Part shown: positions 9,868 through 19,971 of the stretch, piece by piece
Layout of the letters: each line of letters opens with the position of its first letter
Position numbering within the stretch: position 1 is the first letter of the stretch
Assembly: GCF_040869045.1 (NCBI RefSeq)
Contig: NC_090322.1
Location: 80,127,675 to 80,191,674, forward strand
DNA: 64,000 bases
Reading direction: 5' to 3'
Origin: Eurosta solidaginis
Taxonomy: Eukaryota > Arthropoda > Insecta > Diptera > Tephritidae
Notes under the pieces: model-generated
Told to the model about the DNA's origin: nothing
The model's database searches: none
The model's input: only the letters and a program-made list of their open reading frames with translations
Program-made: the position numbers and the translations under genes

Positions 9868-12520
9868 TTTAGTTAATTTTTTGTACTCTATTGTTATGTA
9901 CAATTTTTTCGTTTTCTTTACTTATCTCACAAATTGTTACATTTGGTCCATCAATATTCTTTACGATGTACGGACCTTGATATATATTTTTATGTTTGTT
10001 TTAGGCTCTGTTTCTACTAAAACTCTATCATTAATTTTAATTTCTAAAGGCTTAGCCGTTTTATCGTATAAATCTTTATTTCTAATCTTATGCTTATTAA
10101 TCAAATTTTTTGCCATTTTATGCGATGCTTGCATTTTAAACTTAAGCTCTTTCGCGTAATTTTCTACGTTATAGATCGGATCAATTTTCTCTTTTTGCAA
10201 TTCGTGTGGCATTGTAGTTTTTCTGCCAAATATTAATTCAAACGGAATAGCTTTATTATCAAAAACCGAACTACTTGTAGTATTGTGTAAAAATGTAAAG
10301 TATTTAAATATGTATCCCAATCTGAATACGTTTCGTTTAGATATGCACGCAAGTATTCGTTAAAGACTCTATGATTTCTTTCAACAGTACGAACAGTTTC
10401 GTGGTGGTAAGCTGTTGAGAAATCATGATCAAACTTTAAAAGTTTTGTCAATTCAGAGAATAATCGGATCTAGTAGCTTTCATTGTACCATATGTTAATA
10501 TAAAGGTTTCAAAAATAGCACAAGCAATAGTTTTTGCTGATTTATCTGGTACAGCTACTCTTACCAGGTATTTAAAAAAATCACAAATCATATTAACAGC
10601 GAACTTGTTACCATATTTTGATTCCGGAAGTGGACCTATAGTATCGACAATTACTATGTCAAAGGGTTTACAGGGTGTTGGAGTCAACACAAGATTTTCT
10701 TTTGTTTTTGGTTTTACTTTATTTAAAAGGCATTTATTGCAATTTTTGACAAACTTAGCTATGTCACGAGTCATATTTTTCCAATAGTATTTTGTTCTTA
10801 ATTTGGAATATAATCGTTTTTTACCGCAATGACCGCCTAACAAAGGGTTCTCATGATAAATTGTCATAAGTTTTTGTTTTTGCTCTGTTTCTGTTACAGT
10901 TTCTACAGGGTCTGTTAGTGTTATTTGTAATGATTTTAAAATTTTATTACCGCTGATTATAAAATTTGTAACTGAAAATTCTTTGAAAAATATATCATTT
11001 TTTGGCCATTCTAACTGCTTAATATTGTGACTGCCGGCTGCCTTTTCAAGCCTCGAAAATAACTCATTTAAATTTTTTTTTCCGTTAGCATTCACAAAAT
11101 TAAGTAAGTTTAGTTTTTTATGTTTAAAATGCGCATAAATTTGTATATTAGAGATCTCATTGTTTTTATTAAATTGTATAGTCGACTTTATTCGCGGTAT
11201 CTTTTTTGAAAAATCGTATGAAAATTTGTCATAAACTTGTACTTTAGGCGTTTCGCAAAAGGTATCAATATAATGATCGTGCTTATTTTGTAATTCCTTT
11301 TGTTTGGTTTGTGATCGCGTTGGGACTGCTAAAACATGCTTTGTATATTCTTTTATTTCGTCTATACTAATGCGTGAAATAGCGTCAGCCACAACGTTAG
11401 ATTTCCCTTTTATATATTCAATCATAAATTTATATTCTGACAGTTCTAATCGAATTCTAGAAAGTTTAGACGAAGGGTCTTTCATGTTAAAAAGATAAAC
11501 TAGTGGTCTATGATCGGATTTTACTGTGAAAGTTTTACCGTAAACATATGGACGAAAATGCTTTATAGCGAAATGTATTGCTAGGAGTTCTAGTTCGATA
11601 ATTGTTTTTTTCTGTTCTGCTTTATTAAAGGATTTTGACGCGAAACAAATTGGTAAATCGTTATCACCATGCTTTTGGCTCAGTATAGTACCACACCCAC
11701 TCTTAGAGGCATCTACTATAATTATAAATTCTTTTGTAAAGTCAGGGTATTGTAGTAGTTGAGGAGACATTAATGCAAGTTTTAGCTTTTCGAAAGCGTT
11801 TTCGCACACTTCGTCCCAAACAAATTCAACTTTTTTCCTATTTAAACGATTTAAAGGCGCTGCCAGTGACGCAAAATTCGGTATAAATCGCCTGTAGTAA
11901 TTTGCAAACGCGACAAATCGCCTAACCGCATCTTTGTCTTTTGGTTTAGTACACGTTTTAATAGCATCTATTTTCGAATCATCTGGCAGCAAACCTTTTG
12001 ACGTGCATTTGTGGCCTAGAAAAGTTACTTCGGAACGAAGGAAATTGCATTTGTTTGGATTCAGCTTTAAATTAAGCTTTCTACAGGTTTCGAAAACTTT
12101 TTCTAAATTTTTAAGGTGGTGTACCTCACTACAACCAATGACGATAACGTCGTCAATATACATAAAAGCCTGATTTGGCGAAATGCCTGAAAATGCTATT
12201 GACATCATACGAGAAAAAGAGTTGGGTGCTATATTCAACCCGAAGGGTAAAAATTTCCAACGAAAAGCTCCTCGATCTGTACTGAAAGAAGTTACGTCTC
12301 TAGATTTAGGGTGAAGAGGTATTTGGTGGAAACCAGAAAAAAGATCTAAAGTTGAGAAGTTTTTGGCTCTGCCAAGATTGTCGAGGATGTCATCAACGCG
12401 TGCTAGTGGAAATTTGTCGGCTATAAGCTTTTTATTGACTGCTCTGAAATCTACGCACATACGATACGACTTTTTGCCTGTTGGATCTTTTTTCGGTACC
12501 AAAATTAATACTATGTTCAA
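9868..12520 (-). pseudogene. mdg1/412-like pol: RT, RNase H, integrase
   Basis: The long ORF 10448-12520 (690 codons) carries RT with MCVDFRAVN, FSTLDLFSGFHQIPL, LPFGLNIAPNSF and the catalytic YIDD box. RNase H follows (VDASKSGCGTILSQ, ELELLAIHFAIKHFRPYVYG, SDHRPL), then the integrase zinc-binding region (GGHCGKKRLYSKL ... CNKCLLNK) and the first part of the catalytic core (IVDTIGPLPE). The core is then broken. The remainder lies in two other frames (10233-10451, 9961-10320), ending with NIDGPNVTICEI and a stop near 9868. At the N-terminal side the first strand of RT is cut by the insertion at 12509-13039. It once copied element RNA and integrated cDNA; it is now inactive. Confidence 0.92.
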
Positions 12521-13039
12521 ACAGAAAAATAAATTGAGGAAATTTCGATTTGAATTGAGTGCTGTTCATACAACTCGATTTAGCTTACACAATAGTAATT
12601 TCATAGCTGGTTGGCTCATCTCTACAGCAAGAACATACCTTTGTTCAGACAGTCAAAATGTGCGTGTTGGTATTAGGCGAATGAAATGGAATGAAAACAT
12701 AAAACTTTGAAATTTTTGTGTGTTGTAAGAAAATGTGTTCAATGTTTTGGTTTCATTTTGAGTTTGCCATCTTCTTTTGACAATCCCTACTCCAGTGAAA
12801 TGAAAGACATAAAATCAGCTGATGAGATGAGCCAACCATATAGTTCAGCCATGCGCAACTGACGTTGAAATCTACTCAATAAACACACTTTACAAAGTTG
12901 TATTTGCAGTTTCAAACAATTTATTACGCACTTTTTTTTAAATTGGCAATTTATTATTACAATTTGTTATATGATAAATTGCGTAATAAATTGCCCAAAT
13001 AGTATAAATTGCCAATTTTGTGTGTGTTTGAACCTAGTA
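12509..13039. mobile_element. 531-bp insertion at TTAA in RT, with a smaller TIR element nested inside
   Basis: TTAA flanks both ends (12505-12508 and 13040-13043), and the termini are inverted repeats (TACTAGGTTCAAACA / TGTTTGAACATAGTA). On the minus strand the interrupted codons belong to the conserved NSP..ILVPKK motif of RT, so the insertion is certain. The TTAA duplication is typical of piggyBac-type elements, although the TIR does not start with the usual CCC. Inside, a 14-bp inverted pair GGTTGGCTCATCTC (12611-12624 and about 12824-12838) outlines a second, ~230-bp nested element. Confidence 0.7.
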
Positions 13040-13042
13040 TTA

Positions 13043-13929
13043 AGGACTGTTATAATTTGAAAAACTAGGTTCGATTAAATCATTCTGTAATAGGTTTTCG
13101 ACTTGCTTATTTATTTCTTCGCGTTGTGTGTATGGCAAACGGTAATATAGACAGGAGGTTTGTCAGTTAATCTAAGTTTTTGTTCGTAGAAATTATTAAG
13201 CGTCATTAAGTCGGTTTTTAATGCAAAAATATCAGAATATTTCAAACATAAATCAAGTAATTTCTTTTTAGCGTAAGAAGGCATTGGCTTTGCTAAAATT
13301 GATTTAAGCTCTTCTATGCATTTTGAATCGATAGGTGTTTCATTTATGCGATAGACATTGAAGTTTTTTATGTCTTCAGTTTTAATATTGAAATCTTTTA
13401 CGTACTTGACCTCGTCGGTGGAGTTGATAACTTTTATTATTGGATTTTTTGAATCAACGATACATTTTGCTGTGAAAACACCGTTAAAAAGTTCCTGAGA
13501 ATCAACAAAAACTGGAATTGTCGAATTTTTCAAACTAAAAACACGAAAAACTTCGCATCTTGGTGGAATTACAAGAGTATTTGTCGAAGTGCTATGCAAA
13601 ATTGAAATATTTACCTTTTCTGTCCCTTGCCCGAATGTAATTGTATCATTAGCATAATTGATTATGCATTTGTTCGTTTTTAGGAAGTCTTTCCCTATTA
13701 TACCGTCCGAAGGAATATTAAAGTTGTCATTGACAACGTGAAGAGTCAGAGGAAAAAATGTATTTGATGCAATTATACTTGTATTAACTGTTCCTAGTGT
13801 TGTTACTGTGTCTGTGGTTACGCCTGTTATATTTATTACGCTACTATCGGCTACTTCTACATCGTTTACCAAACTGGACATTTTTATTAATAAAATGTCT
13901 GCCTGTGAATCTACTAGAAAGGAACACAT
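13043..13929 (-). pseudogene. mdg1/412-like protease and start of RT
   Basis: This ORF contains a retropepsin-like motif FLVDSQADILLI. The catalytic triplet expected as DSG/DTG is DSQ here, so activity is unlikely. GIIGKDFLKTNKCIINY follows, the second conserved protease strand. The C-terminal part in a shifted frame gives YTQREEINKQVENLLQ and DLIEPSFSNYNSP, the standard N-terminal entry of gypsy RT, ending at the TTAA insertion. It lies directly upstream of pol on the minus strand. Confidence 0.85.
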
Positions 13930-14029
13930 TTTATGAGAATCGCTACAAGCGACTTCGACGAAACCAGAAAAATTTTAATTTAGACAATATATTGACTGAG
14001 AAGTATTTAGTCGAATTGCTCCTGCTCCC

Positions 14030-15506
14030 TCAGTGTTCGCGCATGAGAGGCTTCGGCATTTAAAGAACGAACATTGGCTGAATTTCTAGAATTTGAACCC
14101 TGATTATTGGAATTCCCGTTATTTCCGGACCGACTATTATTGTTATTGTTGCAATTGCTGTTGCCTCTATTGTAATTGCGATTATTGCCTCTGTTATAAT
14201 TGTTATTTCGGAAATTTGTATTATTTGCCGTTTTTCAGTGAGTTTTACAGCTCCGGCTCACACTCAATTCTCACGGAAATGCTCTGGATCATTGAGAGAA
14301 ATGTGATAGGCAGATTTCGCCGCTGTTTTTCATTTAACTCATACGGCGAAAGGCTAAGCAGCGACATCTATTTTTTAAAAAGTAGGTATATTAAAGGCCG
14401 CGTTGCCAACCTTAAAAGAAGTAATTAACAAATTATCTGGCTCACAAATTGAACCAGACTTCTATCTGGATTTATCTGGCTCAAATCGTTGTTGTTGCAT
14501 TTACATGCAAAATTATTTATCTGGCTCAGGATTTTGCCACCGGATGATAGCTATTGTGTTGCCTATTTGCGTTATTGTTAAATCGAAAATTACTATTGTT
14601 GTTGTATCTGAAATTACTGTTGCCTCTGGAATTTCCACGGAAATTACTATATCTTATCGGACGTGACCGAACCGCTAACACTTGCCGCTCTTTAACTTCC
14701 TGTTCTCGCTCTATAATCATTTTCGCTACTACGTCCTTTGAATCTTTGAAGGTTGTTGACGCAAGGATTGATTTCACCATATCTGACCTACTATTTAATC
14801 TACAAACGCTAATGGTTTGTTCAACCGCCATCTCATGGGCTTTTGCCTGCGTCATACCCTCAATGATTAGACAGCGTTCTAACGAATCAGAAAGCTCTTC
14901 TATCTGCTTGGAAAATTCTGAAAAAATTGTCATTTGTTACTCTTAAGGCTGCAATTTTTCCCGCGACAACTTTCCAGTTGTCTAATTTTACTACATAGCG
15001 CTTCTTTAATTTGGCTGACTGATTCTATATGCGTTGGTAGGGCTTCGCGAGCTTTGCCTTCGAGCTTGGATTTTAAAAATGCAATGAAAGTAGGAGTTAA
15101 ATTTTCGCTAGAGAATACTTCCATTAATTCAACTTTATTTATAAATGAGCCAAGTGCTAACGGGTCCCCACTGTAGTTTTCTCGCATAATCGAGGCACAC
15201 GTACTAATAAACGATCTTTTCTCCTCTATTGTGGCCATAGTTGTAACGTTAAGAAAGAATAGGAAAACTAGAATTTGGAATTACGGGTTGATCAGCCAGT
15301 CCTAAAAAGTCTGCACTCAGGGATAATTTATAATGTTCACTTGTTAAGGTATCAGTTGAAGATGCAGTTGAAGCTGAATCGGAATCTGAATTATTGGAAT
15401 CTAAATCTTGCTCTGAGTTTTTGGAATCTAAATTTTGCTCTGAATTTTTGGAATTTGAACCTGGGTGTGAATTTTTAGAAACTACCTTCCCGTTTCTTAG
15501 GTCCAT
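14030..15506 (-). pseudogene. mdg1/412-like gag
   Basis: Three ORF pieces (15249-15506, 14930-15238, 14526-14933) and a frameless Asn/Arg/Gly-rich tail (about 14040-14220) make up a Gag. The N-terminus MDLRNGKVVSKN is Ser/Asn-rich. The middle piece has a helical capsid-like region (FISTCASIMRENYSGDPLAL, LKSKLEGKAREAL). The third has a second capsid part and a nucleocapsid rich in RGNS and FRYNNN repeats. No CCHC knuckle is visible; an Asn/Arg-rich tail instead of zinc knuckles fits mdg1-type elements. It is split by frameshifts and by the insertion at about 14225-14530. Confidence 0.8.
14225..14530. mobile_element. ~300-bp insertion within gag
   Basis: The Asn-rich gag tail is interrupted by unrelated sequence carrying four copies of ATCTGGCTC/ATCTGGATT-type motifs at its right end and a GTGAG...CTCAC hairpin at its left end. 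Exact ends and duplication are unclear. GGCAAA occurs on both sides. Confidence 0.55.
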
Positions 15507-15883
15507 ACGTGTTGAAGCAAACAGACAAAATATGATAATTTTATTGGAGCAAGATATGTCGAATTTGTTTATGAAGATTGAATAGAAATTGAATTTAAAG
15601 GAAATTAAGTTTGAACGAGAGAATTATTCGAAAATGGATTGTGCTTGATTAGAAAAGTTATACAGAATTGAGAGACAAGTGGGATTTGAGAGAGTAAAAC
15701 TGAAAGAATTTAAAAGATGTTGAATATTGTTTACGAATATATTTATTGAAATGTAAGAATTTTTAATTATACAGAATGTGAAAAAAAATTTGAAATGTAT
15801 GGCAAAAATTATAATTTTGGAATTTTTATTATCTAAATGCAAAAATTAAAGAATGGCAAATAATTATATTTAAGGCCTGAAAC

Positions 15884-16056
15884 GGACGCACCGCTTTTAT
15901 CAGAATTGTAGATACGGGTGCACCGCATCTTTCCAAAATTGTAATATAAATGTCTTTGGACGCACCGAAATTTAAAAAAGGTATGTCATATTTTTTCACA
16001 GACGCACCGCTTTAAAGAAAATTTGTAATTATATCTTTACGCGGACGCACCGCTTA
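15884..16056 (-). repeat. Cluster of five direct repeats (core GACGCACCG) in the mdg1-like leader
   Basis: Copies at about 15884, 15915, 15958, 16001 and 16043 share the core (G)GACGCACCGCTT with one variant GGGTGCACCGCAT. They are spaced about 30-45 bp in AT-rich DNA upstream of gag. Position and spacing are reminiscent of protein-binding repeat clusters in retrotransposon leaders, such as the gypsy insulator, but the motif itself is different. Confidence 0.7.
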
Positions 16057-16110
16057 AGAAAAGAAACATTTTTTTTTGTTTCTAATTTTTTTTGATGGGG
16101 CCCACTGTAG

Positions 16111-17565
16111 GGCAGAGTGGGACTAAAACTAGAAGCAATTAATGAAAAATTAAAAAAAAATTTCAGTTTTTGTCCGACCATGTCCCACAGTGCCTACCCA
16201 AAATCTTACCCATATACCTAAAGTATGTGAAATTCTATAAATTTATGTATTACATGTATGTATATTAAATTTTTTGAGTATAATGAAAAATTTTTTTTTT
16301 GTAATACGTATGGTAAGTATTTTTTGAAAAATTGGGAAAATTAAGTGAAATAAAATGTGTTTACATTTTAATGAGTATGGTAAGTGGATATCGAAAAATG
16401 AAAATTAAAAAAAAAAAATTTTTTTTTACTTAATTTAATTAATTAACATATGTTTGTACGTTTTATAATAAGTTTTGAAAAATAGTTGCAAATTTAAAAA
16501 TAGTTATATAAAAAAATTGAAAAGTATATTTTATAATAATGTAGATAATAAAAATTTTCGCACACCATACCAAGTGCGGCTGGGCTCGCTTCATTGCTTG
16601 CTGTACCTGCTGTTCTGCTGCTGGTGCTGCTGTTCTGCTGCTGCTGTTGTTAGATGGCGTTACTTGTCTTCCGCTTGTTCTTGTTGTTGATGTACGGTGG
16701 TTTGCCGTTATGATGGTGGCGTGGCTAGTGCCGTTTAATGTTTCTTTTCCCACTAGGAAATTTGTACAGTTGATTCAAAAGGTTTAGTTTTTCGTTTCTC
16801 GAATTATATTATTTATGCATCCGTTTAGTTTTTGCTTTATTATTAATTCCGAAATTTCTCTTTATTATCTCCGTTTTTATTAACTCTTTGTGTTATACGT
16901 ATATATTTTTCCTTTAAATGTCTTTCAAAAATTTGTTCCTCTCACTAGCCACTACCATTAGCCACAACTACTGCCATATTTGCGTTGATTTCTTTAAAAT
17001 TTAAGCTTTTTTATTGTATGTTTTTTGAAAATGATAAAATTTTTGTATATTTTATGTCTTTGTATTTTTTGATTTTTCCGTGTTTTGTATTTTTTTCTTA
17101 AAATTTTAAATTTTGTAAATTTTTTTTGTAGAAGTTGTTTTAAATTTTTTGTATTTTTATGTTTGTAATTTTTTCAGTTTTAAAATTTTTTTTTGTAGAT
17201 GTTATACTTCTTTGTAGGAATTTTTACATGTTTTGCATTTTTTTGTAAATGGCTTTTAAATTTTTGTAGTTTTTTTTGTAGATTTTTGATGTTTTTAACT
17301 TTTTTTTGTAGATTTTCTGTTTTATATTTTTTTTGTAATCGTATTATATTTTGTAAAAAAATTTTTTGTAGATGGTTTTATTAACTTTTATATTTTTTGT
17401 AATTAAATTTTTTTTTTGTAAATTATTAATTTTTTCAATATTTTTGAAATTTTGTGCTGGGCTTCTTTTTTTCTTCTTTAATTTGAGCACCCACGCTTGT
17501 TGGGAGGCTTGCCTCCTTTCGGCCACACACCGTTTTTACGAGGCTTCGGCCCACGGCCGCCATTT
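16111..17565. other. AT-rich sequence with a CTG-rich patch; no recognised gene
   Basis: Near 16110-16195, GTGGGAC and GTCCCAC form a possible stem. 16600-16660 is rich in CTG triplets, and a minus-strand reading from 16753 gives a Ser/Thr/Gln-rich 96-codon ORF that I cannot assign. 16990-17440 is a degenerate run of T-rich blocks separated by TTTTTTGTAGA-type motifs. From 17475 to 17566 the minus strand continues the leader-like block with an ATG ORF of 32 codons (MGPRNGGRGPKPRKNG...), unassigned. Confidence 0.45.
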
Positions 17566-17879
17566 CGAGGACCCATCTTACTGGATCCGACAAAAGCGTT
17601 CTGATCGCACACACAGAGCTGCTAAGCGCTCTCACTCACCTTTAATATATTCTTCTAGAGATTAATAAAATAAAATGTTTTTAGGCAATAGTAGTAAAAA
17701 TGTACTTTTAATTTATAATCTTTTGTTTGAACACTTGGTTTCTGTTTTTAGTTCTTATTACACTTGTCGTTTTCTATAAACTAGGTTCTGGCGTATAAAA
17801 CTTTGTTTTATACAATTTTTAGTCTTTCTTTGTGTTCTTATAGAATGTACTTTTAGTTATAATTTTTTTTCACTAAACT
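17566..17879 (-). repeat. Leader-like block, third copy, abutting hAT
   Basis: It matches 6108-6421 (sense on minus here) with about 95% similarity by eye. It begins exactly where the hAT transposase coding sequence stops (after ...SAERSF). This marks the end of an inserted element, so AGTTTAGTG is probably a true terminus or a 5' truncation point of that element. Confidence 0.75.
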
Positions 17880-18476
17880 GAAGGAACGTTCTGCACTAGC
17901 TACAGTGACAGGTATAGTGCAAAAGATACGTAAAGCAACACAAATGTTAGGGAAAATCGTATACAGATTTTGAACATAGATGGCATTTAGCAATTCCAAT
18001 GGTGACAGACCTTTATCAAAATTTGCTTCGTAAATGTGTTTCAAATGAATTATTTCGCATTCTAAGCTTTGAGAAATGTCCGACTTGTATTTTTCGACAA
18101 ATTTTCCTGCGCTCGCTCGAACCGTAGTTTCATCCATGTCTTCAAATTGCCACAAAAAGGAAAACGTCTCGCTCAAATTTCTCATAGCTGCAAATCGTTC
18201 AGTAATGCCAGTGATTACCGAATCAACGATCACCAGGAATGTATTGTTTTTAAAATCAGACTCTGAGTCATCCGTAATCATCTCATTTAAATTATCTTCA
18301 GAACGTCTTTTGGGTTTTCTCTTTCGAATGTCCGGAAACTTTGGCGAGATGTTCAATTGAATAGCAACTGTTTTGCATTCGTTTAAAATTGTTTCCCATT
18401 GGTTCCTGATCAACTTCAAATCAGCTAATAAGGCATCTAGATGTCGAACCTCAACATCTATGGTGGCGTCTCTAGC

Positions 18477-18766
18477 TTGGAGGCCACGTTTCTTTCATTA
18501 ATGGTAGTCAGTATTTTGAACCAAATTGAGGACAGTAATACGCCAATTACACGGCTCAAGTATCCTTGTGCCAATTACCAATTTGCACAAGGATTTGACC
18601 GGTGTGTGCACTGGTTGCGCTATTTGCGCAGAGAACTGCGCTAAAATCAAAATGATTTTGATATTTACGCATGTCTGCAAATATTACACAGTTTACCTGT
18701 GGTTCCTGATAATATAACATCAGTAATTATTGTTAAAAAATGTTAATATCGAAGGCGTAAGGACCA
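18477..18766. mobile_element. ~290-bp insertion in hAT with 8-10 bp duplication
   Basis: TCTCTAGC(TT) occurs at 18469-18478 and again at 18767-18776, and the hAT frame (LLQARDATIDVE) is recovered when the intervening sequence is ignored. Termini do not show a clear inverted repeat. An 8-bp duplication would suit a hAT-type MITE. Confidence 0.7.
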
Positions 18767-18819
18767 TCTCTAGCTTGTAACAGGAATTCACACAAATTTA
18801 ATAATACAAAATAATTTTT

Positions 18820-19097
18820 TATACAATTAGAACACATGTTTCATTTGTTGCGCTAGTTTAAAAATGAATATTGCGCAGTGATGCCATGAGTTGAGCTGGT
18901 CTTGAAATTAAAATATATATACTATAAATACAATGGAAAATAAAATCTTCTTGTGCGATTTTTTCGACTTATACCGTGAATTACCAGCACTGTAGAAAAT
19001 AAAGAGTGGTTTTTTATGCAATTAGTGCCTTTTTTACACAATTAAAACACATGTTTCATTTGTTGCGCTACTTTAAAAATGAATATTGCGCAGTGTT
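18820..19097 (+). repeat. ~60-bp direct repeat pair inside hAT remnant
   Basis: ACACATGTTTCATTTGTTGC and the following ~40 bases to ATTGCGCAGTG occur at about 18822-18881 and again at about 19036-19097. The intervening ~155 bp and the flanks are not hAT coding sequence, so this is another small insertion or local duplication within the element. Confidence 0.65.
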
Positions 19098-19709
19098 TTT
19101 GTGCCGTGTATGTCAAAATTTTCATTTGCACCAATTTCGTCGTTTTATATTTGCGCATGGTTTTTGTATCATGTATGGGCCGTATAAGATACATTCGAAC
19201 TTGTTGATGTACTTCAGAATGCCGGTAACATCGCCATATGCTTGCGCAGTCAAGTTTGGCTTTTGGCTGAAAGACTATGAAGAGAGCTCGGTACATTTTT
19301 TTTTTTTGAGGATGACCCATCGTTGTGGAGTGCTGCTGAAAATAGTAAAACATTTTTGTACAACTCCGAAGAAAGTAATTGCAGCCGTACAACATTCTGC
19401 AGCATCAACACCACATAAATTGAGACTGTGGGTTGCACAAGGCGAGAAATCAGCATTCGAGTTTTTGTCGAGAATGTGACGTAGTGCTCCGTTGTAACTC
19501 CTTTCATATTGGCGTCGTTATCGTACCTTTGTGCACGACAATCTTAAATCAAGTATGGCAAATTAGGTCAGCGATTTTCTGACCAGCTTTTTTGTTATAA
19601 TTCACGAAAGCCAAAAACCGTTCTTGAATTGTAAAATTTGATGCTTTCGAATAAAAATGTAGTTAGCGTAAAATGAGATCTTAGATGCCCATAAAATGTC
19701 TATTGTTTC

Positions 19710-19921
19710 TGTTAAGATAATTAACTAAAGTTTATATATTTTAGATTTCAGTTTGATCTTTATTTCATTTTATTTCTGCTTGTCAAAAAAACGCGTGTTC
19801 ACCAAACACGATTTTATGAAGAAGGAAACATTTTTTCTTACCACGGAAGTATACAAGTACATATAGAATCTAATATCGTGGCGTTGCCATATAGTAGGAA
19901 TAAAGATGTACAAATTCAACA
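19710..19921 (-). repeat. copia 3' LTR (212 bp)
   Basis: The minus-strand LTR starts TGTTGAATTTG at 19921 and ends CTTAACA at 19710. It matches 53605-53823 in inverted orientation, differing by a few substitutions, a deletion/insertion near TATACTTG and a shorter T-run. Upstream, AATGTAAGGTGGCG (19922-19937) is the likely polypurine tract. Confidence 0.9.
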
Positions 19922-19971
19922 CGCCACCTTACATTTATATTCCGTACATTTTATGAAATTAATTTAATAAC

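Larger units (their letters stand above)
9557..16110 (-). mobile_element. Degenerate mdg1/412-like Ty3/gypsy retrotransposon
   Basis: The minus-strand order is leader (15511-16110), gag (about 14030-15506), protease (13043-13929) and RT-RNase H-integrase (9868-12520). Domain order and RT similarity to Drosophila 412/mdg1 place it in that clade. After pol, a purine-rich stretch followed by TGTGGCAAGATTAATT (9590-9605 region) may be the start of the 3' LTR, of which only about 50 bp remain before the palindrome junction. A matching 5' LTR was not found. No env-like ORF follows pol. Multiple frameshifts and at least two insertions show it is dead. Confidence 0.85.
17880..19704 (-). pseudogene. 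hAT transposase, C-terminal two thirds (ZMYM1/DUF4371-like)
   Basis: On the minus strand from 19704, fragments in shifting frames read FTIQERFLAFVNYNKKAG, DCRAQRYDNDANMKGV (the conserved RGQGYDN region of hAT), ADFSPCATHSLNLCGVDAA, FFGVVQKCFTIFSSTPQRW, and AYGDVTGILKYINKFECI. After insertions comes CEFLLQARDATIDVEVRHLD, then ORF 17853-18419 ending CVALRIFCTIPVTVASAERSF, the start of the hAT dimerisation region. The rest is cut off at 17880. Several stops and insertions show it is dead. The N-terminal part of the same gene lies at 52960-53604, separated by a copia insertion. Confidence 0.88.

Noticed and set aside
16463..16753. 96-codon minus-strand ORF with Ser/Gln runs
   Set aside because: Depends on a CTG-rich patch and ends in AT-rich sequence; cannot be linked to a family.
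19006..19479. 157-codon plus-strand ORF
   Set aside because: The opposite strand carries clear hAT transposase motifs over the right part; the plus ORF is a shadow.
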